Source of the DNA: Cryobacterium lactosi
GTDB lineage: Bacteria > Actinomycetota > Actinomycetes > Actinomycetales > Microbacteriaceae
NCBI RefSeq assembly: GCF_004403945.1
Contig: NZ_SOHM01000018.1
Location: 1-64,000, forward strand
Length of the DNA: 64,000 nt
Reading direction: 5' to 3'
The notes under the pieces are model-generated. The model did no database searches. It worked only from the letters and a program-made list of their open reading frames with translations, and had not been told where the DNA came from. Shown here piece by piece: positions 25,893 to 34,794 of this stretch. Every line of letters starts with the position of its first letter. Position 1 is the stretch's first letter. The position numbers and the translations under genes are program-made.

Positions 25893-27206
25893 ATGCCCGC
25901 CGTTCAGAGCCGTCTCACCGTTCGCCTGTTCGCGACCCTGGTGTTCTTCAGCGTCCTGGCCGGCCAGTTCTGGCGGAACCTGCTCGGCTGGTGGGGCTTC
26001 GGCGCGATCGCCGTGTTCATCCTGGTAGGCAGCATCGGTCTCCTCGTCTCGCTCAAGCCCGAATGGAGCTGGCGCGGCTTCCCGAAGTCCCTGGCCGCGT
26101 TCATGCTCGTCGCCACGGTTTCCCTCGCCTGGTCAGCGTATCCGGGCGCCAGCGCGATCGGCATCACCCTGCAGTGGATCACCACGATCACCGCCCTGTT
26201 CCTCGCCCTGTGCCTCAGCTGGGCCGAACTGCTGCGCACCCTCGCTGTCGCCCTGCGGTGGATCCTCGGCCTGTCGATCCTCTTCGAGGTCGTCGTCGCC
26301 GTGTTCATCGGCCACGCCGTGCTGCCGTTCTGGGTTGAATACAGCGGCAAGATCCCGGCTGCGTTCTACTGGTCGCGCGGACTTCTGCTGGACGGCGGTC
26401 CGATCGAGGGAATCGTGGCCAGCCGCAACCTGCTCGGCTTCATAGCCCTGCTGGCCCTGATCGTGTTCGCCGTTCAACTCGCCGCCGGCACCGTGGCCCG
26501 CGGCCGGGGCATCGCCTGGGTGGTCGTGGCGCTGATCATGCTGTGGCTGACCCGGTCGGCCACGGTGTCGGTCGCCCTGCTCGCCGTCGTTCTTGCCCTG
26601 GCCTTCACTCTCTGGGCCCGACGGCTGCCACCGATGGGCCGGCGCCCGCTCTACCTGACCGCCGCTGGAGTGCTGGCCGCCGCAGTGGTCGGGCTCGTGG
26701 CGTTCTCGCCCGCGTTGCTGACCCTGCTCGGCAAGAGCGACGACCTGACCGGGCGCTTCGACATCTGGCATCGGGTCGTCGACCTGGCCGGCGAACGGCC
26801 CGTGCTGGGCTGGGGCTGGGTGAGCTACTGGGCGCCATGGGTCGAACCCTTCGACGGCCTCGCCGTGCGCAAGGGCGTGCAATACCTCCAGGCGCATAAC
26901 GCGTGGCTGGATGTCTGGCTCCAACTGGGCATCCTCGGCCTGATCATCTTCGCCGCACTCATCCTCTCGACCCTGTGGCGGTCCTGGTTCCTCGCCGTCG
27001 ACCGGCCCAGGCTCGGCGTCGCCGATTCGGAGCCGTACGCCATCTCCTCTCTACTGCCGCTCCTGCTCACGGTGGCGCTGCTCGCGCAGAGCCTGGCCGA
27101 GAGCCGGATCCTCGTCGAATCGGGCTGGGTCCTCCTGGTGATCCTGGCCGTACGCTCCAAGCGCCCCGGCGCAGACGCGGAACTTCTCGGCCTGGGCCGT
27201 CGATGA
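25893..27206 (+). CDS. O-antigen ligase/polymerase-like membrane protein (first copy)
   Basis: A 437-residue protein with about eleven helices and one large outer loop. It keeps GRFDIWHRVV, RPVLGWGW and the loop histidine in LQAHNAWLDVWLQLGI, the conserved Wzy/WaaL features. It either joins repeat units or transfers finished glycan to an acceptor at the outer membrane face of the cytoplasmic membrane. It opens the polysaccharide locus and overlaps the second copy by ATGA. TACCCT six bases before ATG and no Shine-Dalgarno suggest a leaderless start. Confidence 0.82.
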   Translation: MPAVQSRLTVRLFATLVFFSVLAGQFWRNLLGWWGFGAIAVFILVGSIGLLVSLKPEWSWRGFPKSLAAFMLVATVSLAWSAYPGASAIGITLQWITTITALFLALCLSWAELLRTLAVALRWILGLSILFEVVVAVFIGHAVLPFWVEYSGKIPAAFYWSRGLLLDGGPIEGIVASRNLLGFIALLALIVFAVQLAAGTVARGRGIAWVVVALIMLWLTRSATVSVALLAVVLALAFTLWARRLPPMGRRPLYLTAAGVLAAAVVGLVAFSPALLTLLGKSDDLTGRFDIWHRVVDLAGERPVLGWGWVSYWAPWVEPFDGLAVRKGVQYLQAHNAWLDVWLQLGILGLIIFAALILSTLWRSWFLAVDRPRLGVADSEPYAISSLLPLLLTVALLAQSLAESRILVESGWVLLVILAVRSKRPGADAELLGLGRR

Positions 27207-28504
27207 CCGGACCCGCCCGCCCGCCCTACCTCCCCGATGCCATCACCGCGGTGCTGGCCTCGCCGCGATTCAGCGCCACCCTCACACACCTGATCATCGG
27301 CTTCGCCTTCTCGACGCACCTGGTGCGCAGCCTGGTCGGCTGGCCGGGCCTGCTCGCCGCGCTGGTCTGCCTGGTTGTGCTCGCGACCGCGTCGATGATC
27401 GCAAGGCGGCACAGCATCGAATGGCACGGGCTGTTGCCGCTGTCGATTCTGGTCTTCCTGGTCTGGTGCGCCCTGTCAGTGCTCTGGAGCGGGTATGCCC
27501 TGTACACCGTCGCCGGCATCGCCTACCAACTGGCTTTCGCCTTCCTCGCGATCTACGTCGCCCTGGTGCGCGACACCATCCAGATCGTCCGGGCGACGGG
27601 TGATGTGCTCAGGCTGCTGCTCGGCCTGTCCATCGCCCTCGAGGTGCTGTCCGGCCTGCTCCTGGATCTGCCGATCGTGTTCCTGGGCATCCAGGGCAAC
27701 ATCAGCCTGCTCGGACCCATCCAGGGCATATTCGGGTCACGGAACGTTCTCGGCCTGGTGTCCCTGATCGCCGCGATCAGCTTCATCATCGAGCTGCGGT
27801 CCCGCTCGGTGCGTCCGGGCCGGGCCGCCGCGTCGATCGCGCTGGCGTTCCTGGGCTTGGTGCTCACCCACTCCCCGGTGTTCGTGGTCGTCGCGAGCGC
27901 CGTCGGCATCGCCGCACTCGCGCTGTACTGGCTGCGCCGCACCCCCGCCGAGAACCGGTGGTTGCTGCAGCTGAGCCTGCTCGGCACCACGGTGCTCGCG
28001 GCGCTGTTCGCCTTTGTCGGCCGCACCGGCATCATCGACATGCTCAACGCCGGCAGCGAGTTCGAAACCCGCTCGTCGCTGTGGCGGGAGATGTGGCGCC
28101 TGGTTGAGCTGCATCCGCTCGAAGGCTGGGGCTGGACGGGAATCTGGCCCCAGAGCGTAAGCCCGTACGGCTGGCTCGACTTCGTGACCGGCAGCGAGCA
28201 CTCCTCTGCCCTCAACGCGTTCCTCGACGTGTACTTCCAGGTCGGCCTGGTCGGATTCCTGTCGTTCGTCGTGCTGGTGGCGCTGGCCTTCATCAGGTCC
28301 TGGCTGCTGGCCTCCAACAAGAAGCCCGTCGTCTACGTCTGGTCCCCACTGGTCCTGGTGGTGCTCCTGGTCACGTCGGCGGCCGAGAGCACCGTGCTTG
28401 TCGAATTCGGCTGGCTGCTGCTGCTGATCTGCTCGGTGAAGGCCGCGCAGGGCCAGAGTTGGCGCCGGCTGTTGTCGCCGAGCCCCCGCAACGAGCTGGT
28501 CTAG
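27203..28504 (+). CDS. O-antigen ligase/polymerase-like membrane protein (second copy)
   Basis: A 433-residue protein with the same helix layout as its upstream neighbour and matching segments (SSLWREMWRL, LEGWGW, LNAFLDVYFQVGL). The histidine that precedes NAW in the first copy is leucine here, with the nearest histidine four residues earlier. It may be a non-catalytic partner or may have diverged in specificity. ATG 27203 overlaps the first copy's stop, so the two are a tandem, coupled pair. Confidence 0.8.
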   Translation: MTGPARPPYLPDAITAVLASPRFSATLTHLIIGFAFSTHLVRSLVGWPGLLAALVCLVVLATASMIARRHSIEWHGLLPLSILVFLVWCALSVLWSGYALYTVAGIAYQLAFAFLAIYVALVRDTIQIVRATGDVLRLLLGLSIALEVLSGLLLDLPIVFLGIQGNISLLGPIQGIFGSRNVLGLVSLIAAISFIIELRSRSVRPGRAAASIALAFLGLVLTHSPVFVVVASAVGIAALALYWLRRTPAENRWLLQLSLLGTTVLAALFAFVGRTGIIDMLNAGSEFETRSSLWREMWRLVELHPLEGWGWTGIWPQSVSPYGWLDFVTGSEHSSALNAFLDVYFQVGLVGFLSFVVLVALAFIRSWLLASNKKPVVYVWSPLVLVVLLVTSAAESTVLVEFGWLLLLICSVKAAQGQSWRRLLSPSPRNELV

Positions 28505-28555
28505 CCGCCGGGGCACGACCGCGCTCCCCCCTTTGGGATTTCAGGAGCGGGGACT

Positions 28556-28579
28556 GTGAAGTCTAAGCTGGCACTTCAC
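28556..28579. repeat. Short hairpin in the gap before wzm
   Basis: GTGAAGT and ACTTCAC form perfect 7-bp arms around a 10-base loop. No T-tract follows, so it is not a typical terminator. The gap 28505-28730 also holds a TACAAT (28647-28652) that could be a -10 for wzm, without a good -35. No gene is seen in the gap. Confidence 0.35.
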
Positions 28580-28730
28580 GAATCCGCGAAAACGCGCTAT
28601 GGCCGACCAGCCCTGCCGCCCGCACCATCCGCTGAACAAGTGCAGCTACAATCTTGCGAGCTCTCCGGCCGCATCACGCGGAGGGGAGCGCGCATTCCCT
28701 GACGCAGTCAAGTGATCGGAACCAGTTCGA

Positions 28731-29600
28731 GTGAGTCAAAAATTTCCTGCTGACCTCAGCGAATTCACCGTGCCCGGCCATAGCCGCGGGCTCATCGACG
28801 CTTTGTCGTACCGATACCTCTTGCGGCTCCTGATCCGAAAAGGCACCCTCACCCGGTATCACGGCTCGGTTCTCGGCTGGGTCTGGTCGTACGTCAAGCC
28901 CGCGGCGCAGTTCCTGGTCTTCTACCTGGTCTTCGGCTTCTTCCTTGGTCTGAACAAGGGCATCGACAACTTCCCGATCTACCTCTTCTCCGGCATGATC
29001 GCCATCAACCTGTTCGGCGAGGCCTTCGGCAACGCCACCAGGTCGATCGTCGACAACACCGCCCTGGTCCAGAAGATCTACCTGCCTCGGGAACTCTTCC
29101 CGATCTCCGCGGTCATCGTGGCCTTCGTGCATTTCCTTCCACAGGTCCTGATCCTGGTGGTCGTGTGCCTGATCGCGGGCTGGGTGCCCAGCCTGATCGG
29201 GATCGCAAGCATCATCTTGGGCATGCTCATCGTCGTCACCCTGGCCATCGGGCTCGGCCTGTTCTTCGGCGCCATCAACGTGGCGTTCCGCGACGCCCAG
29301 AACCTCGTGGAGCTCATCCTGCTGTTCGCGACCTGGACCTCTCCGGTGCTCTACGCCTGGACGATGGTCGCGGACAAGGTCTCGCCCTGGGTGTTCAACC
29401 TCTACCTGGCCAACCCGCTGACATCCGCCGTTGAGCTGTTCCACGCGGGATTCTGGTTCAGCACCACGTCGGGCTCACTGCCCCAGCCGCCGCACCTGGC
29501 TGCTTTCAGCCTGATCGGCCTGCTGATTTCGCTCATCATCCTTGCTATCGGGCAACTCGTCTTCAAGCGTCTGGAGGGGCATTTTGCCCAGAACCTCTGA
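28731..29600 (+). CDS. wzm: Polysaccharide ABC exporter, permease
   Basis: A 289-residue ABC-2-type permease with six helices. The N-terminal cytoplasmic helix with [19 protein letters not shown] and the later [18 protein letters not shown] are typical of Wzm/TagG. It exports a completed undecaprenyl-linked glycan with the ATPase encoded next. It starts at GTG 28731 after a 226-base gap, so a new promoter is likely. Its presence implies that at least one polymer is completed inside the cell. Confidence 0.9.
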   Translation: MSQKFPADLSEFTVPGHSRGLIDALSYRYLLRLLIRKGTLTRYHGSVLGWVWSYVKPAAQFLVFYLVFGFFLGLNKGIDNFPIYLFSGMIAINLFGEAFGNATRSIVDNTALVQKIYLPRELFPISAVIVAFVHFLPQVLILVVVCLIAGWVPSLIGIASIILGMLIVVTLAIGLGLFFGAINVAFRDAQNLVELILLFATWTSPVLYAWTMVADKVSPWVFNLYLANPLTSAVELFHAGFWFSTTSGSLPQPPHLAAFSLIGLLISLIILAIGQLVFKRLEGHFAQNL

Positions 29601-30333
29601 TCCCGTCCTTCCGCGCATCATCATCGACGGCGTCGACAAGACCTTCACCCTGCGGCACACGCACTCGTTCAAGGAATCATTCATCGCCAAGCTTCAGAAG
29701 AAGAAGACGACGACGAGTTTCTCCGCGCTCTCCGACATCGGATTCACCGTCGAGGAGGGCGAATCCGTTGCGCTGCTGGGCTACAACGGTTCGGGAAAGT
29801 CCACTCTCCTCAAGCTCATCTCCGGCGTGATGCGGCCGGATTCCGGGCGGATCCTCACCCGCGGTCGGGTCGCCGGGCTGATCGAGGTCGGCGCCGGTTT
29901 CCACCCCGACCTTTCCGGCCGGGAGAACGTGTACCTCAACGCCGCGATCCTCGGCATGAACAAGGACGAGATCGACCGCCGCTTCAACGACATCGTCGAG
30001 TTCTCCGAGATCGGCGAGTTCATCGACACCGAGGTCAAGCACTACTCCTCAGGCATGTTCGTCAGGCTGGCGTTCTCCGTGGCGATCCACACCGAACTCG
30101 ACATCCTGCTGGTCGACGAGGTACTTGCCGTCGGGGACGCCCCGTTCCGCGAGAAGTGCAAGCGGAAGATCCTGGAACTCACCGAGCAGGGCAAGACCAT
30201 GCTGGTGGTCAGCCACGATGTCGACATGGTCACCCAGGTGTGCAGGCGGGGCATCGTCCTACGGGACGGCAAGGTCTGCTTCGACGGCGCGGTCAACGAT
30301 GCCGTTGCCTCCATGCAGGGAAACGGTGCGTGA
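29584..30333 (+). CDS. wzt: Polysaccharide ABC exporter, ATPase
   Basis: A 249-residue ATPase. Walker [10 protein letters not shown], signature [11 protein letters not shown] and Walker [13 protein letters not shown] are intact, with the N-terminal insertion ([11 protein letters not shown]) seen in polysaccharide exporters. It ends after the nucleotide-binding domain and lacks the extra C-terminal glycan-binding domain of the long Wzt type, so export probably does not depend on recognition of a chain cap. The start is taken as TTG 29584, preceded by GGAGGGG and inside the permease gene; there is no ATG or GTG nearby. Confidence 0.88.
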   Translation: MPRTSDPVLPRIIIDGVDKTFTLRHTHSFKESFIAKLQKKKTTTSFSALSDIGFTVEEGESVALLGYNGSGKSTLLKLISGVMRPDSGRILTRGRVAGLIEVGAGFHPDLSGRENVYLNAAILGMNKDEIDRRFNDIVEFSEIGEFIDTEVKHYSSGMFVRLAFSVAIHTELDILLVDEVLAVGDAPFREKCKRKILELTEQGKTMLVVSHDVDMVTQVCRRGIVLRDGKVCFDGAVNDAVASMQGNGA

Positions 30334-31621
30334 CGCTGTGACGGCCCCCGGTGCCGACGAGGATGTGAAGCAGAAGTCTTCAGGCTTCATCCTCATCGTC
30401 GCCGCGACCGGGATCGTGGGCATTGCCGGGTACGTCATCACCTGGCTCGTGCCCCGCACCATCGGCGTCGGCCCGTACGCCGTGTTCGCCGTGTTCTGGT
30501 CGTTCATCTTCCTGGTCGCCGCCGCGCTCTCGGGCATCCAGCAGGAGGTCACCAGGGCGACGCACCTGCGCGACCCCGCTAATACCAGCTACCGCAACCG
30601 CGCCGGCGTCTTCGCGCTGGCCGCATTCGTGGTGGTCCTGGTGCTCGTACTGGGCACGGCCCCGCTGTGGCAGGCCCAGGTCTTCCCCGTCGACGGCTGG
30701 TCGCTGGTGCTGCCGTTGGCGGTCGGTGCCGCGTCCTATGTGCCGCTGGCCGTGCTGGCCGGGTCGCTCTATGGCGTCGGCCACTGGAATGCCCTCTTCG
30801 GCCTCATGGCGGTCGAAGGCCTGCTGCGACTGGTGTTGATCGGCATCGCTCTGGCCTTCCTGCCCGGCTCTGTTCCGCTCGCGTGGGCCGTCGCCATCCC
30901 GTTCCCCGTCGCAGTGCTGGTCATCTGGCCCTTGGCCAGGGCCCGCGTCGTCGGCAAGACGCAGCTGGACGTGGCGTTGCCTGCTCTCACGTGGAACGTC
31001 GTGCGCACCACCGTCGCCGCCGCGTCGATGGGACTGATGGTCAGCGGGTTCCCGCTGGTGCTCAGCCTCACCTCACCCACGGTGCCCTCCGACGACCTCG
31101 GCCTCGTCATCCTCGCGGCCACCCTGACCCGGGCCCCGCTGATCGTCGTGGGGATGGCCCTGCAGAGCTTCCTCATCGTCTTCTTCCGAGGCCGACTGGA
31201 TCGGTTCTGGCGATCGCTGCTGCAGCTGGAGGCCCTGGTGCTGGGTCTGGGCGCCGTCCTGGCCGTTGCCGGGCTCCTGGCCGGTCCCGCCGTCTTCGCG
31301 TTCCTGTTCCCCGGCCAGGCCGTGCCGGAGGGCTGGGTCATCGCAACCTTCGTGGCCTCCTCCGCCCTCGTCGGGGCCCTGTGTGTGAGCGCCCCCGCGG
31401 TGCTCTCCCGCAATGCGCACAGCGCCTTCACCGCCGGGTGGGTGGTTGCCGCCGTCACCACAGTGCTCTGCCTGCTGCTGCCCGTCGGCTTCCTCGAGCG
31501 CACCATGCTGGCGCTGCTCGTCGGCCCGGCCGCCGGCGTTCTGGTGCACGGCATCTACCTCGCCGTCGCGCGGAACGGCGAGAGCGCACCGGTATCCCCC
31601 GACGCACTGGTCACCGACTGA
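30326..31621 (+). CDS. Wzx-like polysaccharide flippase
   Basis: A 431-residue protein with about twelve helices and a short polar N-terminus; [20 protein letters not shown] begins the first helix. Length and layout match the oligosaccharide flippase (MATE/MOP) superfamily, though sequence motifs are weak. It would move undecaprenyl-linked units across the membrane. It starts at GTG 30326, five bases after AGGG and inside the end of wzt, and is followed by an ATG sharing a base with its stop. The coexistence of a flippase with an ABC exporter is unusual in one operon. Confidence 0.7.
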   Translation: MRDAVTAPGADEDVKQKSSGFILIVAATGIVGIAGYVITWLVPRTIGVGPYAVFAVFWSFIFLVAAALSGIQQEVTRATHLRDPANTSYRNRAGVFALAAFVVVLVLVLGTAPLWQAQVFPVDGWSLVLPLAVGAASYVPLAVLAGSLYGVGHWNALFGLMAVEGLLRLVLIGIALAFLPGSVPLAWAVAIPFPVAVLVIWPLARARVVGKTQLDVALPALTWNVVRTTVAAASMGLMVSGFPLVLSLTSPTVPSDDLGLVILAATLTRAPLIVVGMALQSFLIVFFRGRLDRFWRSLLQLEALVLGLGAVLAVAGLLAGPAVFAFLFPGQAVPEGWVIATFVASSALVGALCVSAPAVLSRNAHSAFTAGWVVAAVTTVLCLLLPVGFLERTMLALLVGPAAGVLVHGIYLAVARNGESAPVSPDALVTD

Positions 31622-33858
31622 TGACAGTCCCGCCCCTGCCGACCACCCCGACGAAAGACGCTGCCACCATGAACCGCACCGGCCCGCACCGGCTAGCCGA
31701 TCTCAAGTGGCTGGCGCTGACCGCACTGACCGTCGGCCTGCTGGCGTTGGTTCCGCTGATCTGGAGCCGTCGGTTCTACTTTCAGGACGACTCGGAAAAC
31801 GGCGCCTTCGGTGTCTGGTACCACATCGGCCAAAGCCTCCTATCCGGGAAGATCCCGGTCCTCAACCCGTCCGTGTGGTCCAGCGGGAACTACCTGGCCG
31901 AAGGCCAGTGGGGCACCTGGAACCCGCTGATCATGCTCATCGGCATCGGTGCCTACCTCTGCGCGAACGCGGTGGTCTTCATGACCGTGCTGAAGGTCCT
32001 GCTCCTGGTCATCGCCGGCTGCGGCGTCTACCTCCTGGCGCGGTCCTACCGTGCCGCTCCCCCGCTGGCGTACGTGGCGGGTTTCGCCGTCACCCTCAAC
32101 GGGTTCACGATCTATTTCGACGCTCCCTCCTGGGTGACCGGCCTGCTGGTCTGGGCGCTGATTCCCTACTTCTGGGTCGCCCTGCGGCGGCTCACCCAGC
32201 GCTCGGCGAACCCGCTGCCCGCTTTCCTGGCCGGCTATCTCATCGTCACCGTCGGCTACGTTCAGGGTGTCTTCGCCATCGGCTTCGTGCTGCTCGCCGT
32301 CGGCATCGACTGCCTCATCCGCCGTCACTGGGCCAAGGCCCTGCGGATCGTCGGGGTCGGCGTCGCGCTGGTTCTGGTCGCCGTCACCGTCTTCCTGCCC
32401 GGCGCGCTGACGGGGTCCGTCACCAACCGAGCGGTGAACATCGTCGGCAACGACGGCATGATGAGCGTGGACCTCGGCGGCATCTTCAGCTCCACCATCG
32501 CCACGGGGTACCCGCAGGTGAGCTCATGGTGGTGGTCAGGTCCCACCGCGACCAGCCCCGTCGTCTACATCGCCTGGTTCCTGCCGGTGCTGTTCTTCGT
32601 GGACTGGCGAAAGGCCCTGCAGAACCGCTCGCAGGTGCGGGATCTGACCATCGTGATGAGCCTGTCGCTGCTCTACGTGCTGCTTCCGACGGTGATCGGA
32701 CCGCTGCGTTACCCCGTCCGGTTCATGCCCTACTTCGCCCTGACCCTGATCGTGCTCACCATGGTGGCGTTGAGCCGCGCAGCGGTGCCTCGCCCGGGCC
32801 GCAACCGGATCATCGGCGCGACCATCGTGATCGCGGCCGCCGTGTACCTGTCCTGGGCACAGCTGCCGCCGCACTATCTCGCCCTGATCTTCAGCGGACT
32901 GGTCGCGATTGCCGGTCTCGGCGCGATCTGGTGGCTGCTCCGCCGCTCCGGTCGCCAGGAGAGCTCGGTCTGGGCCAGCGTCGCGGCCGTCACCGTCGCC
33001 GTCAGCCTGGTGCTGACCGCCGCCCAGCACTACGACACGAACTCGAGCCCGCTGTCAATGAACAACGTCCCCGCCGACACGAGCATCCCCAAGGGTGTGC
33101 TCGAGGGTGTCGACGGCGACGTCCTCGTGGTCGGCGACCCCCTGGCGTACGGAAGCGACCCAGCGGCCTGGGAGGAAACCCTGATGGCCAACACGTGGTA
33201 CCTCAGCCCTGCGCAGGTGCAGAACCGCTATCAGCTGATCGGTTTCGCCGCGTACAACTCGACGCTGTGCCTGCAATACCTCGGCGGCACCTGCCCGGAG
33301 CTGCTGACCACCCTGTTCGAGCCGCGCGATGCGACCGGGATGCTGCTGGTGGACCAGCTCTCGATCGACAACATCCAGATTCTCAAGGTCGCCTTCGACG
33401 ACGAGGAGTGGCTCAGCCCGCCCGACGGATGGAGCATTCTGCGTGACACCGGGCTGACCGTGGTCTGGAGCCGTGACGAACCCGTCGGTGCCGCCGGTGA
33501 CGTCGTGTGGTCCAGCGACGGCACCAGCGTGGAGACACTGTCCCAGACCGACACGTCTGTGACCATGAAGGTGCTCTCAGCGCCCGCTGACGGGGGCACC
33601 GTGGCCCTGAGCCGTCTGGCCTGGCCGGGATACTCGGCCGAGAACGCCACCCTCACCACGGAGCCTGTGGACGGCTTCCTCCTCGGGCTGGATATTCCGC
33701 AGTCCTCGGTGGGCGAGGTCGTCACCGTCACCTTCCAGCCGCCCGGCTGGGCCATCGAGGTGGCCGCCTGGCTCACGGCCGTTGGCGGCATCCTGATCTG
33801 GACGTTGCTCGTGGTGATCGGCCGGCTGCGCCGCCGCACCCCTCGCCCGGCAGCCTAG
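31621..33858 (+). CDS. YfhO-like large membrane protein (copy A)
   Basis: A 745-residue protein. After a basic N-terminus come about twelve helices, then an outer domain from about residue 460 with two cysteines (TLCLQYLGGTCPE), and a last helix. It shows FQDDSENGAFGVWYHIG, SSGNYLAEGQWG and SRLAWPGYSAENA, each mirrored in the protein at 40.8-43.1 kb. YfhO-type proteins are GT-C enzymes that glycosylate surface polymers from lipid-linked sugars. The start ATG shares a base with the flippase stop. It converges on a GlfT-like GT2 gene. Confidence 0.75.
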   Translation: MTVPPLPTTPTKDAATMNRTGPHRLADLKWLALTALTVGLLALVPLIWSRRFYFQDDSENGAFGVWYHIGQSLLSGKIPVLNPSVWSSGNYLAEGQWGTWNPLIMLIGIGAYLCANAVVFMTVLKVLLLVIAGCGVYLLARSYRAAPPLAYVAGFAVTLNGFTIYFDAPSWVTGLLVWALIPYFWVALRRLTQRSANPLPAFLAGYLIVTVGYVQGVFAIGFVLLAVGIDCLIRRHWAKALRIVGVGVALVLVAVTVFLPGALTGSVTNRAVNIVGNDGMMSVDLGGIFSSTIATGYPQVSSWWWSGPTATSPVVYIAWFLPVLFFVDWRKALQNRSQVRDLTIVMSLSLLYVLLPTVIGPLRYPVRFMPYFALTLIVLTMVALSRAAVPRPGRNRIIGATIVIAAAVYLSWAQLPPHYLALIFSGLVAIAGLGAIWWLLRRSGRQESSVWASVAAVTVAVSLVLTAAQHYDTNSSPLSMNNVPADTSIPKGVLEGVDGDVLVVGDPLAYGSDPAAWEETLMANTWYLSPAQVQNRYQLIGFAAYNSTLCLQYLGGTCPELLTTLFEPRDATGMLLVDQLSIDNIQILKVAFDDEEWLSPPDGWSILRDTGLTVVWSRDEPVGAAGDVVWSSDGTSVETLSQTDTSVTMKVLSAPADGGTVALSRLAWPGYSAENATLTTEPVDGFLLGLDIPQSSVGEVVTVTFQPPGWAIEVAAWLTAVGGILIWTLLVVIGRLRRRTPRPAA

Positions 33859-33885
33859 CGTCCGCGGAGGCCGATCACCGACGGG

Positions 33886-34794
33886 TCAGAGCCGCTCTGC
33901 CGACTTGGCCGGGAACGCGATCGCCGGGTTGAACCGGATGCCGGCCAACAGCCGACCGTACATCTTGCGCTGCAACGCTCCGTTCACCCGACCGCGGCGC
34001 ATCATCAGGGCCACCCGGGCCGCCAGGTACAGGTAGGCGAAGAGGCTCTGGTGGTGCAGCCGGAAGGACGCCTCGTTGCGGATGCCGTAGGCGAACTTCC
34101 ACGCGTTGGCGTCGTCGATCAGGCCGAAGTTGACGCCCTTGTTGTCGCCCATGTCGTGCACGACGACGCTGTCCAGCACCTGCACGCCCGGGCAGGTGCG
34201 GGTGATGCGCAGGGTGTATTCGTGGTCGTCGAACCAGATGAAGTATTCGGAGTACGGCAGGCCGTGCTTCTCGATCACCCAGCGCGGGATGAGCACCGAC
34301 ACGAAGGAGCAGCTCTTGACCATGACGGAGCGCTGACCCTTGGACACGAGCCTGGCCCAGTCCCAGGTGGGCTCGGGGTTGTTCATCTCGCAGATGGCGC
34401 CGTCGATGTAGTTGACCAGCGAGCAGGAGAAGGGCACGTCGGGGCCGAGCTCGGCGACGGCGCTGACGAAGCCGTCGCGAAGCTTCTCGAGGGCGTCGGG
34501 CTGGGGGTAGCAGTCGTCGTCCATGATCCAGACGAAGTCCGCGCCGAGCTGGTAGCCGCGTTCCATGCCCGCCGAGAACCCGCCGGCGCCGCCGGTGTTG
34601 GTCGGCAGGGACATGACCTCGAGCGGGATGCTCGTGGTCAGCTGGCCGAGGTACTCCGCGGTGCCGTCGGTCGACGCATTGTCCACGATGATGAGGCGGG
34701 TGGGCGCGAAGGTCTGGGCTTCGATGGAGGCGATCACCGTCTTGAGCTTTGCGAGCCTGTTGAAGGTGACGACGACGGCGCTTACTTGTTCCAT
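33886..34794 (-). CDS. GT2 glycosyltransferase, GlfT/rhamnosyl type (copy A)
   Basis: A 302-residue GT-A protein. It has VVVTFNRLAKL, IVDNASTDGT, NTGGAGGFSAG and the metal site IMDDDCYP; a later WFDDHEYTLRI is a candidate catalytic acid. The N-TGGAGGF pattern marks the galactofuranosyl/rhamnosyl GT2 group. With a UDP-galactopyranose mutase nearby, transfer of galactofuranose is plausible, though rhamnose is an alternative. The start overlaps the GT4 gene upstream by 13 bases. It is paralogous to the gene at 39.85-40.84 kb. Confidence 0.82.
   Translation of the reverse strand: MEQVSAVVVTFNRLAKLKTVIASIEAQTFAPTRLIIVDNASTDGTAEYLGQLTTSIPLEVMSLPTNTGGAGGFSAGMERGYQLGADFVWIMDDDCYPQPDALEKLRDGFVSAVAELGPDVPFSCSLVNYIDGAICEMNNPEPTWDWARLVSKGQRSVMVKSCSFVSVLIPRWVIEKHGLPYSEYFIWFDDHEYTLRITRTCPGVQVLDSVVVHDMGDNKGVNFGLIDDANAWKFAYGIRNEASFRLHHQSLFAYLYLAARVALMMRRGRVNGALQRKMYGRLLAGIRFNPAIAFPAKSAERL

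Noticed and set aside
28520-28551. A possible terminator (CGCTCC ... GGAGCG) after the second O-antigen-ligase gene
   Set aside because: The stem is only six pairs with a long interrupted loop and no T-tract follows.
30667-31620. An N-terminal extension of the YfhO-like copy A
   Set aside because: The frame overlaps the flippase gene entirely and is Arg/Pro-rich; the ATG at 31621 sits on the flippase stop as in the rest of the operon.
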